Assembly (NCBI RefSeq): GCF_029840635.1
Contig: NZ_JAOCCU010000021.1
Coordinates: 44,038 to 108,037, forward strand
DNA from: Mitsuaria sp. GD03876
Lineage (GTDB): Bacteria; Pseudomonadota; Gammaproteobacteria; Burkholderiales; Burkholderiaceae_C
Length of the DNA stretch: 64,000 bases
Reading direction: 5' to 3'
Made by a program: the position numbers and the translations under genes. Shown here one piece after another: positions 45,301 to 52,676 of the stretch. Below the pieces are notes generated by a model, which did not search any database, had not been told where the DNA came from, and saw nothing but the letters and a program-made list of their open reading frames with translations. Each line of letters starts with the position of its first letter. The stretch's first letter is position 1.

Positions 45301-45406
45301 CGGCGCCACCGCGCGGGTCAAGCACAACGTCCAGATGCGGGTCGGCATCAGCACCCAGAACGGTCGCCGCGCCCTGGCCAACGGCGGCATGAGCGTCTCC
45401 TGGTGA
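42366..45406 (+). pseudogene. YadA-like trimeric autotransporter adhesin, frameshifted at ~43792
   Basis: Two frames make one adhesin. Part 1 (42366-43820, GTG start) has a signal peptide ending LLLALPARAQS, then a YadA-type head of ~14-residue left-handed repeats (ATAIGVGASAKGDYSVAFG, SVAIGRNASASNG) and a neck, VNVGPGAVNATSTDVV. Part 2, in the -1 frame from about 43793, has stalk repeats (TLNAGLTATNGKVD), a second head (DAIAIGAQSVASGDSAFAAG), and the C-terminal membrane anchor IAYTGVAMAAAMAGIPEPDA through NGGMSVSW. One base appears lost between 43791 and 43793. The restored protein would be about 1,013 residues. Surface adhesion is the family role. As written, the gene makes only an unanchored head; a sequencing error is possible. 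Confidence 0.85.
43814..43981 (+). repeat. Four 42-nt stalk repeats in the adhesin
   Basis: Four successive 14-residue units (TLNAGLTATNGKVD, ALNTGLATANGKVE, ALGSGLAATNGKVD, ALSTGLSATNGRVD) encode the coiled-coil stalk right after the frameshift. Two more related units occur at about 44079-44162. Repeats of this size recombine readily and could alter stalk length. Confidence 0.85.
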
Positions 45407-45425
45407 CGCTCGGAATCCCCCTTCG

Positions 45426-45453
45426 CGGCGCCTCCCGGGGCGCCGTCTTTTTT
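45426..45453 (+). terminator. Rho-independent terminator after the adhesin
   Basis: Stem CGGCGCC (45426-45432) and GGCGCCG (45439-45445) with a six-base loop, then TCTTTTTT. It lies 20 nt after the adhesin stop and separates it from the response-regulator gene, which must have its own promoter. Confidence 0.85.
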
Positions 45454-45522
45454 CCGCGTCGACGCTTGTCTCCCACGGGGGCCTTCTCCAGAATCCGCCG
45501 AACACCTGCTGGGGGAGGCCGC

Positions 45523-46206
45523 TTGAACACTGCTCACCGATGGCGCGTCGCGCTGCTGGACGATCACTCGATCGTGCGGCACGGCCTGGTCGCGCACCTC
45601 GCGACGGAGCCCGAGGTCGAGGTCGTCGGCGTCTACGAGACCGCCAAGGCGCTGATGGGCGACCTCGCGCAACGCGCCCCGCACGTCCTGCTGCTGGACT
45701 ACTCGCTCGGCCGCGACGACCTCGACGGCGTGTCGCTGATCCGCGCGCTGCGCGTGCGATTCCCGGATTGCCGGATCCTCGTCCTGTCCGCCCACCAGGA
45801 GCCGGCCACCGTGTCGCTGGCCTTGCGCGTCGGCGCCCAGGGATTCATCGGCAAGGGCGAGCCGGTCGCCGACCTGATGAAGGCCATCCGTGCCGTCGCC
45901 GCCGGCCGCACCTACCTGAGCGACAAGCTCGGCTTCGAGGTCGGCGAGGCGAAGACCTCCCCGGCACCCGCCGACGCGCCGGACACGCCCGAGGCTTTCT
46001 CGCTGGCGAGCCTGTCGGCCCGGGAACAGGAGGTGATCCGCTGCTTCCTCGCCGGCATGACGGTCACCGAGATCGCCGAGAAATTCCACCGCAGCATCAA
46101 GACGGTCAGCACCCAGAAGTCCTCCGCGTTCCGCAAGCTGGGCGTCGCGTCGGACCAGGCCCTGTTCAAGCTGATGGCGGAGATCGACACGCGGCCCGCC
46201 GCATGA
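45523..46206 (+). CDS. LuxR/NarL-family response regulator, BvgA-like
   Basis: 227 residues with a TTG start at 45523, chosen because GGGGGAGG (45511-45518) precedes it at correct spacing and the receiver domain then begins at once. Receiver features: acidic pair in VALLDDHSIV, phosphoacceptor D59 in VLLLDYSLG, Ser in VLSAHQE and Lys in FIGKGEP. The C-terminal LuxR helix-turn-helix is LSAREQEVIRCFLAGMTVTE and IKTVSTQKSSAFRKLGV. It overlaps the hybrid kinase gene by four bases, so the two form a system like BvgAS/EvgAS. Its likely targets include the adjacent adhesin and EAL genes, which share an upstream element. Confidence 0.92.
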   Translation: MNTAHRWRVALLDDHSIVRHGLVAHLATEPEVEVVGVYETAKALMGDLAQRAPHVLLLDYSLGRDDLDGVSLIRALRVRFPDCRILVLSAHQEPATVSLALRVGAQGFIGKGEPVADLMKAIRAVAAGRTYLSDKLGFEVGEAKTSPAPADAPDTPEAFSLASLSAREQEVIRCFLAGMTVTEIAEKFHRSIKTVSTQKSSAFRKLGVASDQALFKLMAEIDTRPAA

Positions 46207-48842
46207 GGGGCGTCGACACGAGTCAGCCAGGCGCGCCGCGCCGCCGATCGGCACGACCGATGGCCACGATCCGCGTGGCGATCGTTCCCGCGGTCGTCGC
46301 AGTCGCTGCGGTGGTCGCGGTGATCTTGCCGCTCTTCGCCGCGGCGTCGCCCGCCTCGACCCGATCCGGCGACGACATCGGCCTGGACGCGACGGAGCGC
46401 GCCTGGATCGCCACCCATCCGACACTGCGCATGGCGATCATTCCCGACGCGCCTCCGCTCGAGTACGTGACCGGCGGCACCGCGCGGGGCCTGACCGTGG
46501 AGTACACCCGCCAGCTGTCGCTGCTGACCGGGCTCAAGATCGACCACGTCGCCGTCGCCACGCTGCCCAAGCGGGACATGCTGCGACAGGGCCAGGCCGA
46601 CCTGACCTTCGCCATCACCTTCGACGAGCAGGCCTCCACTTCCGGCGGCCTGAGCTACCAGCCGATGCAGATCGCCGGCGCGATGCTGGTGGTGTCGGCG
46701 AGCGGCGCCCCCGTCGTCGACACGCCCGCCGTCCTGGACGGCAAGCGCGTGATGATCCCGGTGGGCTGGCCGCTGCGCCGCGAGCTCGAACGCTTCGCGC
46801 CCACCGCGACGGTGGTCGAAGCCGGCCCGCTGTCGAGCCTCGAGGCCGTGGACGCCGGCAAGGCCGACTACGCGCTGGGATCGGAGATCCAGTTCCAGCC
46901 CTTCCTCTACCGCCGCATGGAAGGCCGCCTGCAGATCGCCGGTGTCTTCGGCAACCGCATGGCGCGGGTCACGGCGATCACGCGCGAGGACGCACCGGTG
47001 CTGACCTCGATCGTGCGCAAGGCGCTGGCGGCCATGCCTTCCGATCGCAGCCACGAGGTCTACAACCGCTGGCTGGACACCGATTCCCTGGACCTGCCGT
47101 CCGCAAGCGCGCTCGGTCGTCACTACGCCATGGAGATCGCCGGGGTCGTCCTGATCGTGGCCCTGCTGGCGCTGCTCGGCCTGCAGGCCAATCGCCAGCG
47201 GCTGCGCGCGCGGCGCAACGAGCGCGAGAAGGCGGAGTTCGTCGCCATGGTCAGCCACGAGATCCGCTCCCCGATGCATGCGGTGCTGGCGGCCATCGAG
47301 CTGCTGTCGTTGACGCGGCTCAGCGCGGAGCAGCGGCACTTCGTGCGCCTGGTCGACACCGGCGGCAAGACGCTGCTTCACCTCGTGGACGACGTGCTGG
47401 ACGCCTCCAGGATCGAAGCCGGCCGCCTGCCGCTGACGCTCGCGCCGGTGGACCTCGCGGCGCTGACGGCCGACGTGGCCGAACTCCATCGCTTGCGGGC
47501 GCAGGCCAACGGCACCGTGCTGAACGTCGAGTTCGACGCGCCGGCCGGCGGCTCGTCGACCTTGCGGGTCGATGGACCGCGTCTCAGCCAGGTGCTGCAC
47601 AACCTGCTGTCCAACGCCATCAAGTTCACGCACGGCGGCACGGTGCGGCTGTGCGTCGCGCTGAGGCCAGGCACGCGTTCCGGCCTCGCACGAGTGGTCA
47701 TCGACGTGGCCGACACCGGCGTCGGCATCTCGCCGGAGGCCCAGGCGCGCCTGTTCAAGCCCTATGAGCAGGAAGCCGGCGCCGGCCGCCGCGCTGGCGG
47801 CACCGGACTGGGGCTGTCGATCTGCCGCGGCCTGGTCGATCTGATGGGTGGAGCGATCTCCCTGAGCAGCAAGCCCGGGCAGGGTACGACCGTGTCCGTG
47901 ACCTTCGAGGCCGAGGCGGTGGACCCGTCCGCGCAACCGCCGCTCGCCGCCACCGACGACGACACGGGCCACGCCGCCGGCGGCGACCGCGGTTACCGCG
48001 GTGGCAGCAACGCTGGCGCCGTGACAAGCGCCGTGTCTGGCGTCGGCGGCGTGACGGAACCCGTTGACGCGTCGCGGCCGCCGAGCGCTCCCCGCCCGCG
48101 CGTGCTGGTGATCGAGGACACGCCCATCAATCAGCAGGCGCTGGCCTCCCAGCTGCGGCAACTGGGCTGCGAGACGACGCTCGCCGCCGACGGCGCCGCC
48201 GCGCGCGGGCGATTCGAGGACGACGCCTTCGCCCTGGTGCTCATGGATTGCGACCTGCCCGACACCGACGGCTACACGCTCGCGCCGATGCTGCGTGACG
48301 CCGAGCAGCGCCTCGGGCGCGCGCGGACGCCGATCATCGCGATCTCCGCCGCGACCGGGACGACGCATGTGGAGAGGTGCTTCGCCGCCGGCATGGACGG
48401 CGTGATGAGCAAGCCGATCCGGCTGGGCAAGCTCCAGAGCACGCTGGAACTCTGGGTCGACATGCCGGACCCCGCCGACAGGACCGGCCTCATCGCCCGA
48501 ACGGACGGGGAGGGCGATCGAGTGCCCGATGCGCCTCCGGCTTCCGCGGAGGCTGATGAGACTGCGGTCGGAGACGCGGGACACGCGAGCGAAGCGGAGG
48601 ACGCCCTGGCGCTCGACATCGAGGCTTTGCGCGCGCTGGCGCCGCTCCAGGACGAGGACGCCGTCCGCCATCTCGCCCACCGGTTGCATGGCGCCGGACT
48701 GACGCTCGGGTGGACCGCGCTGGCCGCCGCGGCAGCCGACGTGGAGCGGCAGTACTCGCCTGGACGCCAGCCCGATGTCGCGGCCCGCCAGGCGGCCCTT
48801 CAAATCCTGTTCAAGCTCTGGGACGCCGGACACCTCCGATGA
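46203..48842 (+). CDS. Hybrid sensor histidine kinase, BvgS/EvgS-like
   Basis: 879 residues. Order of domains: N-terminal membrane segment (about 20-48), one periplasmic solute-binding (SBP_bac_3/Venus flytrap) domain (about 65-295; TLRMAIIPDAPPLEYVTGG), second membrane segment (YAMEIAGVVLIVALLALLGL), HisKA with H352 in AMVSHEIRSPMHAV, HATPase (LLSNAIKFT, DTGVGIS, GGTGLGLS), receiver with D682 in LVLMDCDLPDTDG, and HPt with H826 in LAHRLHGAG. This is the BvgS phosphorelay architecture, but with one sensor domain where BvgS has two. The response regulator upstream is its partner. The periplasmic ligand is unknown. Confidence 0.92.
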   Translation: MRGVDTSQPGAPRRRSARPMATIRVAIVPAVVAVAAVVAVILPLFAAASPASTRSGDDIGLDATERAWIATHPTLRMAIIPDAPPLEYVTGGTARGLTVEYTRQLSLLTGLKIDHVAVATLPKRDMLRQGQADLTFAITFDEQASTSGGLSYQPMQIAGAMLVVSASGAPVVDTPAVLDGKRVMIPVGWPLRRELERFAPTATVVEAGPLSSLEAVDAGKADYALGSEIQFQPFLYRRMEGRLQIAGVFGNRMARVTAITREDAPVLTSIVRKALAAMPSDRSHEVYNRWLDTDSLDLPSASALGRHYAMEIAGVVLIVALLALLGLQANRQRLRARRNEREKAEFVAMVSHEIRSPMHAVLAAIELLSLTRLSAEQRHFVRLVDTGGKTLLHLVDDVLDASRIEAGRLPLTLAPVDLAALTADVAELHRLRAQANGTVLNVEFDAPAGGSSTLRVDGPRLSQVLHNLLSNAIKFTHGGTVRLCVALRPGTRSGLARVVIDVADTGVGISPEAQARLFKPYEQEAGAGRRAGGTGLGLSICRGLVDLMGGAISLSSKPGQGTTVSVTFEAEAVDPSAQPPLAATDDDTGHAAGGDRGYRGGSNAGAVTSAVSGVGGVTEPVDASRPPSAPRPRVLVIEDTPINQQALASQLRQLGCETTLAADGAAARGRFEDDAFALVLMDCDLPDTDGYTLAPMLRDAEQRLGRARTPIIAISAATGTTHVERCFAAGMDGVMSKPIRLGKLQSTLELWVDMPDPADRTGLIARTDGEGDRVPDAPPASAEADETAVGDAGHASEAEDALALDIEALRALAPLQDEDAVRHLAHRLHGAGLTLGWTALAAAAADVERQYSPGRQPDVAARQAALQILFKLWDAGHLR

Positions 48843-50251
48843 ACCCGATGACCACGCCGCTCGCCCTTCACATCGACAAGACCTCCGCCGTCCCGCTGAC
48901 CGACCAGATCCAGCGCGGCATCGCCGCCGCCATCGAGCAGGACACGCTGACCGCCGGCATGCGGCTGCCGTCCTGGATCGACCTCGCGGCGCAGCTTGGC
49001 GTGGCGCGCGGCACCGTGCGGATCGCCTACGAGAAGCTCGCCGCCGCGCAACTGATCGAGGCGTCGCGCTCCGCCGGCACGCGCGTGGCGGAACGTCCCC
49101 CGACCGCGCGCCGCTCCGAGGCGACGCTCGATCCCGGGCCGTTCGTCGCGATGTACCGGGAGCTCACCGCCGGTCCCGGGCTCTTCCAGCCCGGCATTCC
49201 GTCCCGCGACAGCCTGCCGTCCAAGCTGATGAACCGGCTGCGCGCCCGCGCGCTGCTCGCCGAGACCAGCGGGGCGCCGCTGTATCCCGACCCGCGCGGC
49301 GAACCGGCCCTGCGCCGCGAGATCGCCGGCTACCTCGCCGTCGCGCGCGGGCTGGTGTGCTCGCCGGACCAGGTCCTGGTGACTGCGGGCTACGCCGCCG
49401 GACTCGGCCTCGTCCTTCGCGCACTGGGACTTGAAGGCCGTCGCGCGTGGACCGAGGAACCCGGCTTCTTCTTCACCCGGCACGCGCTGACGCTGGGCCG
49501 GCTCGACCCGGTGCCGGTGCCCGTGGACGAGGAGGGGCTCGATGTCGACGCCGGCTGGGCGCTGGCGCCGGATGCCGCGCTCGCGGTGGTCACGCCGGGC
49601 CAGCAGGCGCCGCTGGGCGTGACGATGTCGCTGCAACGCCGGCTGCGGTTGCTGGACTGGGCCTCCGCCGCCGGCGCCTGGATCGTCGAGGACGACTACC
49701 TGAGCGAGCTGCAGCTCCAGGGCCGCGCCGCGCCGGCGCTGGCCTCGCTCGACGAGCGCGGCCGCGTGATCCACATCGGGTCGTTCAGCAAGACGATCGA
49801 TCCGCGCCTGAGGCTCGGTTTCGTGGTGGCGCCCGCCGCGATGACGGCGCGTTTCGCCGAGGTGGCGGCCTGCCTGGCGCCGCCGCCGGGACCGGCCGCG
49901 CAGCTGGCGATCGCCGCTTTCATGCGCGACGGCCACTACCTGCGTCATCTGCGGCGCACCAAGCGTCTCTACCTCGCCCAGCGCGACGCCTTGCTGGCGC
50001 GGCTGCGCGACCTGGGCCTGCAGACCCTGCCGGCGGCTTTGGCCGTGCTGGTGCGCACGCCGGAAGGCGCCTCGGACGTGGCGATTGCCCGCGAGCTGTT
50101 CGCCTTCGGCATCGCGCCGGCACCGCTCTCGGTCTGGTATGCGCGCGCCGGATCCGAGCGCTCCGGGCTGATGCTCAGCGTGGCGACCGCGCCGACGGCG
50201 CACCTCGCCCGCGCCTGCGACCGCCTGGCGGAAGTGCTCGCCCGGGCGTGA
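48839..50251 (+). CDS. MocR-family regulator (GntR HTH fused to aminotransferase)
   Basis: 470 residues from an ATG at 48839 that overlaps the kinase stop by four bases. The winged helix (about 15-80: PLTDQIQRGIAAAIEQDTLT, LAAQLGVARGTVRIAYEKL) is joined to a fold-type I aminotransferase-like domain with YPDPRGEPALRREIAGYLAV, VTPGQQAPLGVTM, IVEDDYLSEL and the PLP lysine in IGSFSKTIDPRLRLGFV. MocR proteins use PLP as an effector-sensing cofactor, for example PdxR and GabR. No target gene such as pdxST or a transaminase lies next to it, so the regulated pathway is unclear. Translational coupling to the sensor kinase is unusual. Confidence 0.9.
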   Translation: MNPMTTPLALHIDKTSAVPLTDQIQRGIAAAIEQDTLTAGMRLPSWIDLAAQLGVARGTVRIAYEKLAAAQLIEASRSAGTRVAERPPTARRSEATLDPGPFVAMYRELTAGPGLFQPGIPSRDSLPSKLMNRLRARALLAETSGAPLYPDPRGEPALRREIAGYLAVARGLVCSPDQVLVTAGYAAGLGLVLRALGLEGRRAWTEEPGFFFTRHALTLGRLDPVPVPVDEEGLDVDAGWALAPDAALAVVTPGQQAPLGVTMSLQRRLRLLDWASAAGAWIVEDDYLSELQLQGRAAPALASLDERGRVIHIGSFSKTIDPRLRLGFVVAPAAMTARFAEVAACLAPPPGPAAQLAIAAFMRDGHYLRHLRRTKRLYLAQRDALLARLRDLGLQTLPAALAVLVRTPEGASDVAIARELFAFGIAPAPLSVWYARAGSERSGLMLSVATAPTAHLARACDRLAEVLARA

Positions 50252-50325
50252 TCGACATCCCGCCCGGCCGAGGCACGAGCCTTGCCACAAGGCCGTTTCC
50301 GAGACCGATCTCCACAGGAACGCCC

Positions 50326-51510
50326 ATGGACACGCCGCGCGATCAGCTCCACGACCACAGCCCCTCCGAGGTCCGCGCCACGACGGACGACCTGTGCCTC
50401 GGCGCGGTGTCCGGCCTGTGCGGCGGCCTCATCGGTGCCGCCGCGATGACCGCTTTCCAGGAATTGCTGGAGCGCGCCGGCATCACGTCCGGCGTACGGG
50501 GATGGCCGTCGACCGAACGCGCGGCGGACCGCCTGGCCCGGCTGACCGGCCGGCGGCTCCGGTCCCGCAATCGCCCGGCCGCCGGCGAGGCGGTGCACTA
50601 CGCCGTCGGGTCGCTGGTCGGCGGCCTGTACGGCACCGTCGCGGCGCTCGACCCCCGTGTCACCCGCGGTGGCGGGACAGCCTTCGGCGTCGTCTCGGCC
50701 GCGTTGGTCGACGAGACGCTCGTGCCCGCCATGCGCTTCGGCGATCCGGTCACGCGGGCGCCGCTGCGCTCGCATCCCTATTCGCTGGTCTCGCACCTGG
50801 TCTACGGCGCCTTCACCGAGTCCGCGCGCCGCTTGTTCCACCGCTTCTTCGGCCAGGTGTGCCAGGGCGTCGCGGTCGTCCAGGCGGCGAGGGCGCAAGG
50901 CGTTCCTGTTCCGGCACGCAAGCCGCCCGATTCCCGCCGCACGCTGGCGATGGCTTTCCTGCTCGGCAGCACCGCCGGGCCCCGCACGAGCGCGCCGCTC
51001 ACCGTCGCCGCGTGGGCCGCGCATTGCGGCTGGATCGACGTGAAGGACTCGCCGCTGGCGTTCCTCGCCTCGACGCACGCCGTCGCGGTGACGACGCCGA
51101 TGGCGATCGGTGAACTGATCGTCGACAAGCTGCCGGCAACGCCGGACCGGACCGATCCGCCGGGGCTCGCCGCGCGCGCGGTCAGCGGCGCGATCTCGGG
51201 CGCGGCGCTCGCGGGCGGCCGCTCATGGCCCGCGGCGCTGGCCGGCGCGATGGGCGCCGTGCTGTCGACCTACGCCTGCTACACGCTGCGCGACCGCGTG
51301 TCCAAGGCGCTGGGGCATGACCTGCCCGTGGCGGCGGTCGAGGACGCGCTCGCCTTCGGCGGCGCGGCGATGGTGTGCCTGGCGTCGCTTGGGACGGAAG
51401 CGTCGACGTCCTCATCGCCGATCTCATCGTCAACTGCCGAGACCTTGACCTCGCCGCCATCTGGCGCCGACGTCACGCCGCCGCGCGACAGCAGCGCCCC
51501 GACGCCGTAG
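50326..51510 (+). CDS. Membrane protein of unknown function; C-terminus antisense to next gene
   Basis: 394 residues from the ATG at 50326. Hydrophobic segments cluster in two halves: residues 28-130 (GAVSGLCGGLIGAAAMTAF, AVGSLVGGLYGTVAAL; resembling DUF1440/YagU-type membrane proteins) and 205-340 (RRTLAMAFLLGSTAGPRTSA, VSGAISGAALAGGRSWPAAL; resembling DUF4126). The last ~45 residues are Ser/Thr/Pro-rich and low complexity, and are encoded opposite the 3' end of the sterol desaturase gene. The natural C-terminus is probably near AAMVCLAS. Family assignments are tentative; the protein is almost certainly in the inner membrane. Confidence 0.68.
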   Translation: MDTPRDQLHDHSPSEVRATTDDLCLGAVSGLCGGLIGAAAMTAFQELLERAGITSGVRGWPSTERAADRLARLTGRRLRSRNRPAAGEAVHYAVGSLVGGLYGTVAALDPRVTRGGGTAFGVVSAALVDETLVPAMRFGDPVTRAPLRSHPYSLVSHLVYGAFTESARRLFHRFFGQVCQGVAVVQAARAQGVPVPARKPPDSRRTLAMAFLLGSTAGPRTSAPLTVAAWAAHCGWIDVKDSPLAFLASTHAVAVTTPMAIGELIVDKLPATPDRTDPPGLAARAVSGAISGAALAGGRSWPAALAGAMGAVLSTYACYTLRDRVSKALGHDLPVAAVEDALAFGGAAMVCLASLGTEASTSSSPISSSTAETLTSPPSGADVTPPRDSSAPTP

Positions 51511-52529
51511 AGACCCGCCACGACCACCGCCGCGGCGATCAGGTTCCGCGCCTCGCCCAGGTCATCGGCGGCATCGAGCCACACGGCCAGTGCGCCCGCT
51601 GTCGCGATCAGCAAGCCGATCGCGCCCCAGCGGTGCCACCGGCCCACCGGCGGATCGAAGCGCGCTTGCAGCAACCGAGCGCCGTCCGGTTCCGACGCGA
51701 CGGCCACACCCGGCGGCGCCCAGCCCGGCGACTTGAACAGCACCTTCGCGCGATCGCGCCAGCGGGGCGTGGCCCGCGCCCGCTCGAACAGTTCGCCGTA
51801 GACCTGCCCGACGGCCTTGAGCGGATTCCAGCTGCGCAGCGGCTTGACCGTGCCATAGACGCAGGGCTCCGTCTCCTCGGCGAAGGTGCCGAACATGCGA
51901 TCCCAGATCACCAGCACCGCGCCGTAGTTCTTGTCGAGGTAGCCCGGATTCACGGCGTGATGCACCCGGTGGTTGGACGGCGTCGAGAACACCCGGTCCA
52001 GCCAGCCGAGCCGGCCGATGTGCTCGGTGTGGATCCAGAACTGGTACAGCAGCACGAACAGGCCCGCGGCCAGGTACTGCTCCAGCGGAATGCCCAGCAG
52101 CGCCATCGGCACGAAGAACGGCCAGCCCATCACCGCGTAGAAGCTCTCCTGGCGCAGCGCGGTCGTCAGGTTGAAATGCTCGCTCTGGTGGTGCACCGCG
52201 TGGGCCGCCCAGAACAGCGCGCTCTCGTGGCTGACGCGATGCAGCCAGTAGTCGAGGAAGTCGTACAGCACCACCGCGACGATCCAGCCCCACCAGCCGT
52301 CCCACGCCGATGCGGGCAGCAGCGAGGCATGCGGCAGCAGCCACGCGTAGAAGCCGGTCTGCACCAGCGGCGTCACCGCGGCGACGGCCAGGCTCATCAG
52401 TCCCTGGCTCAGGCTGCTGATCGAGTCGGCGAAGCCGTAGCCGCCGCGACCCGTCCAACGTCCCCACAGCCATTCGAACGCGATGCAGAGCCCGAACAGC
52501 GGGACGGCGATGAGGAGGACGCTGTGCAT
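51279..52529 (-). CDS. Sterol desaturase/fatty acid hydroxylase-family membrane protein
   Basis: 416 residues. The di-iron histidine clusters of the superfamily are present: DYWLHRVSHESALFWAAH, VHHQSEHFN, HTEHIGRLGWLD and SNHRVHHAVNPGYLDKNYG. Four hydrophobic segments flank them, and further ones (LLIATAGALAVWL, LIAAAVVVAGLYGVGALL) follow after residue 300. The family hydroxylates or desaturates lipids in the inner membrane. The last ~65 residues (after about GALLSRGG) are charged and Ser/Ala-rich and lie antisense to the neighbouring gene over 232 nt. The enzyme core appears complete. Confidence 0.88.
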   Translation of the reverse strand: MHSVLLIAVPLFGLCIAFEWLWGRWTGRGGYGFADSISSLSQGLMSLAVAAVTPLVQTGFYAWLLPHASLLPASAWDGWWGWIVAVVLYDFLDYWLHRVSHESALFWAAHAVHHQSEHFNLTTALRQESFYAVMGWPFFVPMALLGIPLEQYLAAGLFVLLYQFWIHTEHIGRLGWLDRVFSTPSNHRVHHAVNPGYLDKNYGAVLVIWDRMFGTFAEETEPCVYGTVKPLRSWNPLKAVGQVYGELFERARATPRWRDRAKVLFKSPGWAPPGVAVASEPDGARLLQARFDPPVGRWHRWGAIGLLIATAGALAVWLDAADDLGEARNLIAAAVVVAGLYGVGALLSRGGVTSAPDGGEVKVSAVDDEIGDEDVDASVPSDARHTIAAPPKASASSTAATGRSCPSALDTRSRSV

Positions 52530-52676
52530 GAAGGGCAGGGATGGCGGGCGGGGGCAGAGGCTAAGGGAGCGGGCGTCAGCACCGCATCAAAGCGTCGTCA
52601 GGATCGCGTCAACACCGATGCCGGAGCGCGAATCTGTCGGGGCGACGCATCAGCGGCCCGAGCCGACAGCAGCTCT

